A stretch of 17,280 bases of DNA from an uncultured Peptococcaceae bacterium (GTDB taxonomy: Bacteria; Bacillota; Dehalobacteriia; UBA4068), in contig CAMZIS010000007.1 of NCBI GenBank assembly GCA_947307285.1, positions 1 through 17,280 on the forward strand, in the 5' to 3' direction. Positions 6,083 through 14,340 of this stretch are shown piece by piece. A model generated the notes under the pieces. That model did no database searches and was not told the origin of the DNA. It saw only the letters and a list, made by a program, of their open reading frames with translations. Each line of letters starts with the position of its first letter. The stretch's first letter is position 1. Made by a program: the position numbers and the translations under genes.

Positions 6083-8524
6083 TTATCTCAAATGCCAGAT
6101 CTTTTCGTTGTACTCGGCGATGGTGCGGTCGGAGCTGAAGAAGCCGGCTGAGGCCGTGTTCATCACCGCCCGGCGGTTCCAGGCGTCATGATCGAAGTAG
6201 GATTTCAGGATGCGCTTCACCGCGTCGGAGTAGGAATTGAAGTCGTAGAGCAGATAGTATTTATCCGCCCGGTCGATGGTGCTGAAAAGCAGGGAATGGT
6301 GGATGTCGTTGAACTGGCGGTCCGGCTCCACCGGCAGGGAGCCGTCGATCAGATGGTCCAGGGCCCGCCGGAGCCGGGCGTCCCGCTCGTAATACTCGCC
6401 GGGCAGGTAGGAATTGAGGGCCTCCATGTTCTTCAGCTCCTCCACGTTGGCGCCGAAGATGAAGATGTTGTCCGGTCCCACCTGGTCGTAGATCTCGATA
6501 TTGGCCCCGTCCATGGTGCCCAGGGTCACGGCGCCGTTCAGCATGAACTTCATGTTGCCGGTGCCGGAGGCTTCCCGGCCGGCGGTGGATATCTGCTCCG
6601 AGATGTCGGCGGCGGGGATGAGCTTTTCCGCCACGGTGACGCCGTAATTCTCCACGAACAGCACGCGGATGTGATCCCTGGTGCGCGGGTCTTCGTTGAC
6701 CAGCCGGCCCACGGCGTTGATGAGGCGGATGATGTTCTTGGCCTTTTCATAGCCGGGAGGGGCCTTGGCGGCGAAGATGAAGGTCACCGGCGGCCGGTCG
6801 TAGGGCTGGCCGGAGGTGATATGGTCGTACAGGTGCAGGATGTGGATGACCTTCAAAAGCTGGCGCTTGTATTCGTGCAGACGCTTGGCCTGGACGTCGA
6901 ACACGGTGTCCGGGTCCACCAGGGCGCCCTGATGCCGGAAGATGAAATCGGCGAACCGGCGCTTGTTCTCCTTTTTGACCTCCGCGAAACGCTGACGGAA
7001 GGCCGGGTCGTCGGCAAATGGTTCCAGCTCTTTCAGGCGGGTCCAGTCCTTGATGAAGCCGTCGCCGATGGCCTCTTCGATGAGCCTGGTCAGACCGGGA
7101 TTGCTCAGGGCCAGCCAGCGGCGGGTGGTGATGCCGTTGGTGATGCCCAGGAAACGGTCGGGCATGGCCACGTAGAAATCGCGGAAGGTGTCCGTCTTCA
7201 AAATCTCGGCGTGGAGCTGGGAAACGCCGTTGATCTTGTTGCACACGGCCAGGCACAGATTGGGCATGCGGATCTGACCGTAGGCGATGATGGCCATATT
7301 GGAGATGCGCTCCCATTCGCCGGGGAAGACCTGCCACATCTGCTGGCAGAAACGGTCGTTGATGGTGCGCACGATCTGGTAGATGCGGGGCAGCAGGTTT
7401 TCGAACATCTTCTCGTCCCACTTTTCCAGGGCCTCGGCCATGATGGTGTGGTTGGTGTAGTTGAACACACGGCGGCAGATGTCGAAGGCCTCGTCCCAGC
7501 CAAAGCCTTCCTCGTCCAGCAAAATGCGCATCAGCTCGGGGATGGCCAGGGTGGGATGAGTGTCGTTGATCTGGATGGCGATCTTGTCCGGCAGAGTGCG
7601 CAGGTCGCCGTAGCGCTTTTTATGCCGGGCCACGATGGACTGGACGCTGGCGGAAGAGAGGAAATAGAACTGCTTCAGCCGCAGCAGGCGGCCCTGGAAG
7701 TGGGTGTTTTCCGGGTAAAGCACCTTGGAGATGACCTCGGCCAGCTCCCGTTCGGCCATGGCGCGGGCGTAGTCGCCGCTGTTGAAATAGCTCAGGTCCA
7801 GCCGGTTCACGGCCTGGGCGCTCCACAGGCGCAGGGTGGCCGGGGTGTTGCTCTGATAGCCCACGATGGGCATGTCGTAGGGCACGGCGTAGACCGTGTT
7901 GTAGCCGTGATGCTCGATCTTCAGGCCTTTTTCGGTCCATTTTTCCTCGATCTCGCCTTCGAAGTGGACCTCGTAGCGTTCGTCGCTGCGCTCCACCTCC
8001 CAGACGTAGCCCCGCTCCGTCCAGGTGTCCGGCACCTCCACCTGCTCGCCGTCGAGGATGCGCTGGCGGAAGAGGCCGAATTCGTAGCGGATGCCGCAGC
8101 CCACCGCCGGCAGGTCCATGGTGGCCAGGGAATCCAGGAAGCAGGCGGCCAGCCGTCCCAGACCGCCGTTGCCCAGGCCCGCGTCCGCTTCCTGGTCTTC
8201 GATCTCGGTAAAATCGAAGCCCAGCTCGGTCACGGCCGCCAGGTAGCAGTCGTAGCGGCCCAGATTTATCATGTTGTTGGTCAGGGCCCGGCCCATGAGA
8301 TATTCGGCGGACAGGTAATAGACCTGCTTGGAGCCGTATTCGTCCGTATGGGCCATGCCGTCCATCCACTTTTCCATGATCTCGTCGCGGATGGTCAGGC
8401 CCACCGCCTTATACACCTGGTCCGGGGTGGCCTGCTCCACGGTGACGCCGAAATGTCTTTTCAGCTTGCCTGAAATATTGCTCTTGGTCCTTTCCACGTC
8501 GAGGCGGGAAACCTTTTCTGTCAC
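6083..8524 (-). CDS. glgP: Glycogen/maltodextrin phosphorylase
   Basis: This GT35 enzyme removes terminal glucose units from alpha-1,4-glucan as glucose-1-P, using pyridoxal phosphate. The 813 residues are the usual full length. The N-terminal VYYLSAEYLMGR segment is at 68-79 and the glycine-rich DAGLGNGGLGRLA at 114-126. INDTHPTLAIPELMR and GITNGITTRRWL lie in mid-protein. The cofactor motif EASGTGNMKFMLNGA has its lysine at residue 659. The start codon is GTG at 8524, supported by AAGGAAGG about 9 bases upstream in the 17-base gap after glgA. The next gene begins one base after its stop. Its product, glucose-1-P, is also the substrate of GlgC and of the convergent mutase. It could also act on maltodextrin; sequence alone does not separate the two. 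Confidence 0.96.
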   Translation of the reverse strand: MTEKVSRLDVERTKSNISGKLKRHFGVTVEQATPDQVYKAVGLTIRDEIMEKWMDGMAHTDEYGSKQVYYLSAEYLMGRALTNNMINLGRYDCYLAAVTELGFDFTEIEDQEADAGLGNGGLGRLAACFLDSLATMDLPAVGCGIRYEFGLFRQRILDGEQVEVPDTWTERGYVWEVERSDERYEVHFEGEIEEKWTEKGLKIEHHGYNTVYAVPYDMPIVGYQSNTPATLRLWSAQAVNRLDLSYFNSGDYARAMAERELAEVISKVLYPENTHFQGRLLRLKQFYFLSSASVQSIVARHKKRYGDLRTLPDKIAIQINDTHPTLAIPELMRILLDEEGFGWDEAFDICRRVFNYTNHTIMAEALEKWDEKMFENLLPRIYQIVRTINDRFCQQMWQVFPGEWERISNMAIIAYGQIRMPNLCLAVCNKINGVSQLHAEILKTDTFRDFYVAMPDRFLGITNGITTRRWLALSNPGLTRLIEEAIGDGFIKDWTRLKELEPFADDPAFRQRFAEVKKENKRRFADFIFRHQGALVDPDTVFDVQAKRLHEYKRQLLKVIHILHLYDHITSGQPYDRPPVTFIFAAKAPPGYEKAKNIIRLINAVGRLVNEDPRTRDHIRVLFVENYGVTVAEKLIPAADISEQISTAGREASGTGNMKFMLNGAVTLGTMDGANIEIYDQVGPDNIFIFGANVEELKNMEALNSYLPGEYYERDARLRRALDHLIDGSLPVEPDRQFNDIHHSLLFSTIDRADKYYLLYDFNSYSDAVKRILKSYFDHDAWNRRAVMNTASAGFFSSDRTIAEYNEKIWHLR

Positions 8525-8541
8525 TAAGTGTTACCTTCCTT

Positions 8542-9987
8542 TCAAGAAATGAGGCTGTCGTAAATGGCGGCGTATTCCCGGGCCGGGCCGCTGAAGCTGA
8601 AATCCGTGGCCATGGCCTGAGAGATCATCTTATTCAGGGCGGATTTGTCCCGGTACACCTCCAGGGCCCGGGCGATGGCGCCCCTGAACTCGAAGCCGTC
8701 ATAGTTGGTAAAGCTGAAACCGGTGCCTTCGCCGGTAAAGCGGTTATAGGGGACGACCGTGTCCTTGAGGCCGCCGGTCTCCCGCACGATGGGCAGGGAG
8801 CCGTAGCGCATGGCGATCATCTGGGACAGGCCGCAGGGCTCGAAGCGGGAGGGCATGAGGAAGAAATCGCTGCCCGCGTAGACGCGGCGGGACACGCCCT
8901 CGTTATAGGCGATATAGGAGCACAGCCGGCCTTTGAAGCGGGATTCCGCGGCCCGCAGCAGCGTTTCCGTACTGGGATCGCCGCTGCCCACCACCACCAG
9001 GGCCGCGCCCTGCTCCATCAGCCAGTTCAGAGAATCCACCACCAGGTCCAGACCTTTTTGGAAGACCAGGCGGCTGACCATGCCGAACAGGGGCGCGGAG
9101 GGCTGGGTGTTCAAACCGAGCTCCGCCAGCAGAGCGCGCTTGCATTCGCTCTTGCCCGCCGGGTCGGCAGCGGAATAATTAACGGGAAGATAGGGGTCCC
9201 GCGCCGGATCGAAGGAATCCCGGTCGATGCCGTTCAGGATGCCGTGCAGGTCGGCGCCGCGGGCGGAGAGGATGCCCTCCAGGCCGTAGCCGTATTCCGA
9301 AGTGCAGACTTCCTTGGCGTTGGTGGGAGAGGGCACGTTGATCTTGTCCGCGAACACGCAGCCCGCCTTCAGGAAATCGGCCGCGCCGTAGCTTTCCATG
9401 AATTCGCTGGTGAAAAAGCGCCGGTCCACGCCCAGCAGGTCTTCCACCAGACCGAAGCTGGTCTTGCCCTGGTAGGCGATATTGTGGATGGTGAGCAGGG
9501 TCTTCAGACCGCCGCGGAAATCCGAACCCGAGCTGTACTGGGTCTTGAGCAGCAGCGGGATGATGGCGGTATGCCAGTCGTTCAGATGCAGCAGGTCGGG
9601 CCGGAAATCGAGGCGCGTCAGCGAGTCGCACACGGCCCGACTGAACCAGGAATACTGCTCGATCTCCCGGTCGCCGCCCTGGTAGATGCGTTCGCCGAAA
9701 TAGTATTCGTTATCCAGCAGATAGACGGTGACGCCGTCCAGATCCAGCTGTTCCAGGCCCACGTACTGACTGCGCCAGCCCAGGTTGAACCAGAAATCGG
9801 ACAGGTGGCGCACCTTATCGCCGTATTTTTCCTTGATGCAGCGGTGATAGGGTATCATCACCCGGCAGTCGAAACCCATGCGGTTCAGATAGGCGGGCAG
9901 GGTGCCCACCACGTCGGCCAGACCGCCGGTCTTGGCCAGCGGCGCGCATTCGGCGGCCACCATCAGGATATTCTTTTTGTCCATCAT
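8542..9987 (-). CDS. glgA: Glycogen synthase (ADP-glucose, GT5)
   Basis: It transfers glucose from ADP-glucose to the non-reducing end of alpha-1,4-glucan. The 481 residues are standard for bacterial GlgA. The ADP-glucose-binding KTGGLADV is at 19-26, HLNDWHTA at 134-141, TIHNIAYQG at 166-174, SRLVFQKG at 305-312 (Arg306 and Lys311 are expected to contact the diphosphate), PSRFEPCGL at 379-387 (conserved Glu383), and ETGGL at 403-407. KTGGL rather than an animal-type motif indicates ADP- not UDP-glucose. Two adjacent ATG codons (9987 and 9984) are possible starts; GGGG lies 7 bases before the first. The gap from glgD is 13 bases. Confidence 0.96.
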   Translation of the reverse strand: MMDKKNILMVAAECAPLAKTGGLADVVGTLPAYLNRMGFDCRVMIPYHRCIKEKYGDKVRHLSDFWFNLGWRSQYVGLEQLDLDGVTVYLLDNEYYFGERIYQGGDREIEQYSWFSRAVCDSLTRLDFRPDLLHLNDWHTAIIPLLLKTQYSSGSDFRGGLKTLLTIHNIAYQGKTSFGLVEDLLGVDRRFFTSEFMESYGAADFLKAGCVFADKINVPSPTNAKEVCTSEYGYGLEGILSARGADLHGILNGIDRDSFDPARDPYLPVNYSAADPAGKSECKRALLAELGLNTQPSAPLFGMVSRLVFQKGLDLVVDSLNWLMEQGAALVVVGSGDPSTETLLRAAESRFKGRLCSYIAYNEGVSRRVYAGSDFFLMPSRFEPCGLSQMIAMRYGSLPIVRETGGLKDTVVPYNRFTGEGTGFSFTNYDGFEFRGAIARALEVYRDKSALNKMISQAMATDFSFSGPAREYAAIYDSLIS

Positions 9988-10000
9988 AGGCGGACCCCTT

Positions 10001-11128
10001 TCAGATTACTGCTCCCTTGCGGATGATCACGGGGAACTGCGGCGTGCCGATGAGGCGCACGCCCTTGCGGATGCGCACGTATTTATCGGTGATGACGTTT
10101 TCCAGCTCGCAATTCTCGCCTACCGCCGTGCCCTGGCCGATGATGGAATTCTTGGCCCTGGCGCCGCGGCCCAAAGCCACGCCGCGGAAGAGCACGCTGC
10201 CTTCAGCGCTGCCGTAGAGCTCGCAGCCGTCGCCCAGGATGCAGTTGTTGATGTGGGCGCCTTCCATGTAGCGCACCGGCGGTTCGTCCTTGATCTTGGT
10301 GTAGACGGGACGGCCGGGCCGGAACAGGTCTTTGCGGACTTTGGAATCCAGCATATCCATGTTCAGCTTGTAGTAGGCGTAGACGGAATGCAGGCGCTGC
10401 ACGTAGCCGTCGTGGCGCACGGCGAAGATGCGCAGGTTGCGCAGGTTGGGGATGAGCACGTCGGAAACGAAGCGGTAGCCGCCCCGGGCGCAGCTGTTCT
10501 GCACCAGGTATTCCAGCAGGGATTTTTTGACCAGATAAACGTCCATGCCCAGCTTGGGAGAACGCATGTTGTTGCTGTCAACTTCCAGGTCCCGCACCCG
10601 GCCCTCTTCATCGGTGGACACGCGCACGTCCTTGAAGCGTTCCTGACCGGGGAAATCCAGGGGCTCCTGGGAATAGAGCATGGTGATGTCGGCGTTATGC
10701 TCCAGATGGGCCTTCATCATCAGCTCGTAGTCGGCGGAATACACGGTATAGGAGCCGGTGAGCAGGCAGTAGGACTGGGAGGCCTTTTCCAGATAGTCCA
10801 GCTTGGAATGGATGGCGTCGCACATGCCGCGGTAAAGATGGGCGCTGGAGGTGGAATCGAAGGGCGGCAGCATGAACAGGCCGTCCTTTTTACGGGACAG
10901 GTCCCATTCCTTGCCCGAGCCCAGATGGTCGCTGAGGGACTTGAAGTTCTTTTGGGTGATGATGCCCACGTTGCGGATGCCGGAATTGACCATATTGGAA
11001 AGCAGGAAGTCTATGGCCCGGTAGCGTCCGCCCACGGGCAGGGCGGCCACGGAGCGGGACATGACCAGGTCCCGCAGATTGGGGTTCTCCTCGCCGGCAT
11101 AGACCAATGCGCATACGTCCTGCAGCAT
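10001..11128 (-). CDS. glgD: ADP-glucose pyrophosphorylase, GlgD subunit (probably non-catalytic)
   Basis: This is the partner subunit of GlgC in Bacillota, thought to form a hetero-oligomer that makes ADP-glucose. The 375 residues have a nucleotidyltransferase-like N-terminal part and a left-handed beta-helix C-terminal part. The glycine-rich nucleotide loop is degenerate: residues 9-21 read VYAGEENPNLRDL where GlgC has LLAGGQGSRLGVL. The metal-binding SGDH of GlgC is replaced by TGSY (124-127), losing the aspartate. PVGGRYRAIDFLLSN at 31-45 is kept. This pattern is typical of GlgD and implies little or no catalysis alone. Its binding site AAAGGAGGGG is encoded in the last codons of glgC and its ATG starts one base after the glgC stop, so the two subunits are translationally coupled. 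Confidence 0.94.
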   Translation of the reverse strand: MLQDVCALVYAGEENPNLRDLVMSRSVAALPVGGRYRAIDFLLSNMVNSGIRNVGIITQKNFKSLSDHLGSGKEWDLSRKKDGLFMLPPFDSTSSAHLYRGMCDAIHSKLDYLEKASQSYCLLTGSYTVYSADYELMMKAHLEHNADITMLYSQEPLDFPGQERFKDVRVSTDEEGRVRDLEVDSNNMRSPKLGMDVYLVKKSLLEYLVQNSCARGGYRFVSDVLIPNLRNLRIFAVRHDGYVQRLHSVYAYYKLNMDMLDSKVRKDLFRPGRPVYTKIKDEPPVRYMEGAHINNCILGDGCELYGSAEGSVLFRGVALGRGARAKNSIIGQGTAVGENCELENVITDKYVRIRKGVRLIGTPQFPVIIRKGAVI

Positions 11129-11129
11129 A

Positions 11130-12329
11130 TCATTCCCCTCCTTTCGCGATGACGCTCTTGGGAGCGATCCAGTCGCCGGGCTTGACTTTGGCCTCAGGTT
11201 CCACCTGTACGTCGCTGCCCAAAACGGTCAGGTTCTCGCCGTCGCCCACCAGGGCGCCCTCACGGATGCGGCAGTTCTCGTCGATGATGGAACGCTGCAC
11301 CTGAGCGCCGGAGGCGACCTTGGTGCCCGACATGACCACGCTGTCCTTGACCAGGGCGCCGGCTTCCACCGTGACGCCGGAGAACAGCACGGAATTCTCC
11401 ACCTTGCCGTAGACCTCGCAGCCCTCGGAGATCAGGCTGGAGGAAACTTCGGCCGTGGGACCGATGTAGTGCGGCGGCTCGTTGGCGCTGCGGGCGTAGA
11501 TGCGCCAGCTCTCGTCGGACAGGGCGATGGCCGGATCCGGCTCCAGCAGCTCCATGTTGGATTCCCACAGGCTCTGGGCGGTGCCCACGTCCTTCCAGTA
11601 GCCGTCGAAGGGGTAGGCGAACATGCGGCAGCCGGCGTCCAGCATGGCGGGCAGCACGTTTTTGCCGAAATCGTGGGAGGAATTCTCGTCCTCCTCGTCG
11701 GCGATGAGGAATTCCCGGAGGCGCTGCCAGGTGAACACGTAGATGCCCATGGAAGCCAGATCGTTCTTGGGCTGGGCCGGCTTTTCGTCGAATTCCACCA
11801 CCCGCAGGTCCGCGTCGGTATTGAGGATGCCGAAGCGGGAGGCCTCGGACATGGGCACCCGCATCACGGCGATGGTGCAGTCCGCCTGGTTCTTTTCGTG
11901 GAAAGCGATGAGGCGGCGGTAGTCCATCTTGTAGATATGGTCGCCGGACAGGACCAGCAGCAGCTGGGGATCATAACGGTCCACGAAATACATGTTCTGG
12001 TAGATGGCGTTGGCGGTGCCGCTGTACCATTCGCCGGAGGTCGCCTTCATGTAAGGGGGCAGGACGAAGGCTCCGCCGGTGCTGGAGTCCAGGTCCCAGG
12101 GGGCGCCGGTGCCGATATAGGTATTCAGCTCCAAAGGCTGATACTGGGTGAGCACGCCCACCGTGTCGATACCGGAATTGGCGCAGTTGGACAAGGGAAA
12201 ATCGATGATCTTGTACTTGCCGCCGAAGGGCACGGCGGGTTTGGCCCGATACTTGGTGAGCACGCCCAGCCGGCTGCCCTGACCGCCGGCCAGCAACATG
12301 GCGACGCAACGCTTTTTTCTGACTGCCAT
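11130..12329 (-). CDS. glgC: Glucose-1-phosphate adenylyltransferase, catalytic subunit
   Basis: It makes ADP-glucose and pyrophosphate from ATP and glucose-1-P, the committed step of glycogen synthesis. In 399 residues the catalytic signatures are intact. GGQGSRL is at 15-21, RAKPAVPFGGKYKIIDFPLSN at 28-48 (the region of the fructose-1,6-bisphosphate site in E. coli GlgC), SGDHIYKMDY at 128-137 (metal-binding Asp130), FGIL at 166-169, and FDEKP at 180-184 with the glucose-1-P lysine Lys183. A hexapeptide-repeat beta-helix follows from about 290. GGGAGG lies 7 bases before the ATG, in the 14-base gap after glgB. Whether fructose-1,6-bisphosphate activates this GlgC/GlgD form cannot be read from the sequence. 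Confidence 0.96.
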   Translation of the reverse strand: MAVRKKRCVAMLLAGGQGSRLGVLTKYRAKPAVPFGGKYKIIDFPLSNCANSGIDTVGVLTQYQPLELNTYIGTGAPWDLDSSTGGAFVLPPYMKATSGEWYSGTANAIYQNMYFVDRYDPQLLLVLSGDHIYKMDYRRLIAFHEKNQADCTIAVMRVPMSEASRFGILNTDADLRVVEFDEKPAQPKNDLASMGIYVFTWQRLREFLIADEEDENSSHDFGKNVLPAMLDAGCRMFAYPFDGYWKDVGTAQSLWESNMELLEPDPAIALSDESWRIYARSANEPPHYIGPTAEVSSSLISEGCEVYGKVENSVLFSGVTVEAGALVKDSVVMSGTKVASGAQVQRSIIDENCRIREGALVGDGENLTVLGSDVQVEPEAKVKPGDWIAPKSVIAKGGE

Positions 12330-12343
12330 CAGTACACCTCCCG

Positions 12344-14287
12344 TTACTTTTTCTTCTTCTGAGGGGCTTTTTTCGGCGCGGTCTGTTTAGTCTGGGGCGG
12401 AACGCGCCTTTCTATTTCAACAAACTCATAAAAAACCGCTGCCAGGGGCGGCAGATCGATCACCGCCCGGTAGGGATGCCCGGCGTGGGGTTCGTCTTGG
12501 GCCAGGATGGGCTTGGTAGCCGTTTTGCCGCTGCCGCCGAAGCGGAACTCGTCGGAGTTCAGCTTCTCTTCCAGCCGGCCGTACAGGGGCAGGCCGATGG
12601 TGAGCGTGCCGGGCTGCGGCGTGAAGGAATAGAGACAGACCACCGGCTTATCTCCCGGCCGGTCGGACCAGCGCATGAAGGCGACGGCGCTCATCGCTTT
12701 GTCATCCACGGACAGCCAGCTGAAGCCCTGCCAGGAATCGTCCACCCGCCACAGGGCCGGATGGTCGAGATAGAACCGGTTCAGCTCCTTCACCCAGGCC
12801 TTGACGCTGTCGTGGGCCGGGTAGCGCAGCAGGAACCAGTCCAGCTCCTGATGCTCGTTCCACTCGATGAACTGGGCGAATTCGCTGCCCATGAAGTTGA
12901 GCTTCTTGCCCGGATGGCCGTACTGCAGGCCGAACAGGGCCCGCAGGTTGGCGAATTTCTGCCAGTAATCGCCGAACATCTTATCCAGCAGGGACTTTTT
13001 GCCGTGCACCACCTCGTCGTGGGAAAAGGCGTTGATGAAATGCTCGGAAAAAGCGTAGAGCATGGAAAAGGTCAGCTTGTCATGATGGTAGCAGCGATAC
13101 AGGGGATCGGTGGCCATGTAGTCCAGGGTGTCGTGCATCAGGCCCATGTCCCACTTGAAGGTGAAGCCCAGGCCGCCCCAGTCCGGATCGCCGGTGACGT
13201 GAGGATAGGCGGTGGCCTCCTCCGCCACGGTGATGCAGCCCGGATATTCCTCCCGCACCGCCCGGTTCAGCTCCTGCAGGAAGCTGACGGCGGAAAGATC
13301 GATGTCGCCGCCGTCCCGGTTGCGGAACTGTTTGCCGGAGCGGCCGTAGTTGAGGTAGAGCATGGAGCTGACCGCGTCCACCCGCAGGCCGTCCACGTGG
13401 AAGGCGTCCAGCCAGTACATGGCCGAGGAAATGAGGAAGCTGACCACCTGGGGCCGGGAATAGTCGAAGATCAGAGTGCCCCATTCCGGGTGCAGGGCGC
13501 GGCGGTAATCGCTGACCTCGAACAGCGGCGCGCCGTCGAAGCGGGCCAGAGCGTGGGCGTCCCGGGGGAAATGGGCGGGGACCCAGTCCAGTATCACGCC
13601 GATGCCGTTTTGGTGCAGCAGGTCGATGAGATACATCAGGTCTTCCGGCGCGCCGTAGCGGGCGGTAGGGGCGTAATAGCCGCTGACCTGATAGCCCCAG
13701 GAGCCGTCGTAGGGATATTCGGTGAGGGGCAGCAGCTCCACGTGGGTATAGCCCATCTCGCGGCAGTAGTCCGCCAGCTCCGGGCCGACGCTGCGGTAAG
13801 AGGGATATTCCTCCCCTTCTTTCAGCCGCCAGGTGCCCAGATGCAGCTCGTACACGGACATGGGCTCCCGCCGGGGCGCAGACGCGGTCCGTTTTTCCAG
13901 CCAGGCGGCGTCGTGCCACTCATAGGCGGGGCCGTCCCACACCCGGGAGGCGGTGCCCGGCGGACATTCGGTGCGGAAGGCGAAGGGGTCGGCCTTGAGA
14001 TATTTCAGGCCGTCGCAGCCGATGACCGCGAATTTGTAGAGATCGCCGGGCCGCACTCCGTCCACGGTGCACTGCCACAGGCCCGTAGGCTCCGGCGTGA
14101 GCAGACAGGCTTCCTCGTCCCAGCCGTTGAAATCGCCCACCAGGGCAATAGACCGGGCCCGGGGGGCCCACACGGTGAAGCGGTAGCGCTCCGGCCCTTC
14201 CCGGTGGCAGCCCAGGCTGTAGTAAGCCCGGCGGGCGTGACCGGTGTTGAACAGATATATGTCGTTCTTATCGGGAAATCTTTCCAT
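12344..14287 (-). CDS. glgB: 1,4-alpha-glucan branching enzyme (GH13)
   Basis: It cuts alpha-1,4 chains and rejoins them by alpha-1,6 links during glycogen synthesis. The 647 residues hold an N-terminal CBM48 domain (YRFTVWAPRARSIALVGDFNGW at about 35-56, including the typical GDFNGW), the barrel from about 143, and a C-terminal beta domain. Active-site regions are DWVPAHFP (234-241), DGLRVDAV (299-306, nucleophile Asp304), AEEAT (355-359, acid Glu356) and FSHDE (421-425, Asp424). The start at 14287 is preferred: an AGGG lies 8 bases before it. A TTG ten codons upstream has no binding site. The protein ends in a Lys/Pro/Gln tail (about 630-647, last four residues Lys), beyond the normal end of the family. 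It is 53 bases downstream of pgi. Confidence 0.95.
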   Translation of the reverse strand: MERFPDKNDIYLFNTGHARRAYYSLGCHREGPERYRFTVWAPRARSIALVGDFNGWDEEACLLTPEPTGLWQCTVDGVRPGDLYKFAVIGCDGLKYLKADPFAFRTECPPGTASRVWDGPAYEWHDAAWLEKRTASAPRREPMSVYELHLGTWRLKEGEEYPSYRSVGPELADYCREMGYTHVELLPLTEYPYDGSWGYQVSGYYAPTARYGAPEDLMYLIDLLHQNGIGVILDWVPAHFPRDAHALARFDGAPLFEVSDYRRALHPEWGTLIFDYSRPQVVSFLISSAMYWLDAFHVDGLRVDAVSSMLYLNYGRSGKQFRNRDGGDIDLSAVSFLQELNRAVREEYPGCITVAEEATAYPHVTGDPDWGGLGFTFKWDMGLMHDTLDYMATDPLYRCYHHDKLTFSMLYAFSEHFINAFSHDEVVHGKKSLLDKMFGDYWQKFANLRALFGLQYGHPGKKLNFMGSEFAQFIEWNEHQELDWFLLRYPAHDSVKAWVKELNRFYLDHPALWRVDDSWQGFSWLSVDDKAMSAVAFMRWSDRPGDKPVVCLYSFTPQPGTLTIGLPLYGRLEEKLNSDEFRFGGSGKTATKPILAQDEPHAGHPYRAVIDLPPLAAVFYEFVEIERRVPPQTKQTAPKKAPQKKKK

Positions 14288-14340
14288 AAGGAACACCCTG
14301 CTAAGAAGATCCTGCAAGACCGGCTGGCGCCGGGATTATG

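Noticed and set aside
6188..8473. Very long open frame (over 760 codons) on the + strand opposite glgP, and similar long frames opposite glgB, pgi, glgD, gctA and the GH13 gene
   Set aside because: They are mirror frames of GC-rich codon usage, have Val/Gly/Ala/His-rich nonsense composition and no ribosome binding site, and lie opposite genes with complete catalytic motifs.
14317..14329. 13-base exact repeat AGACCGGCTGGCG shared with 374-386
   Set aside because: A repeat of this length is expected by chance in a window of this size and composition.
14288..14340. Hairpin CCGGC-GCCA-GCCGG between pgi and glgB as a terminator
   Set aside because: Only 5 bp and no T-run; the genes are best read as one operon.
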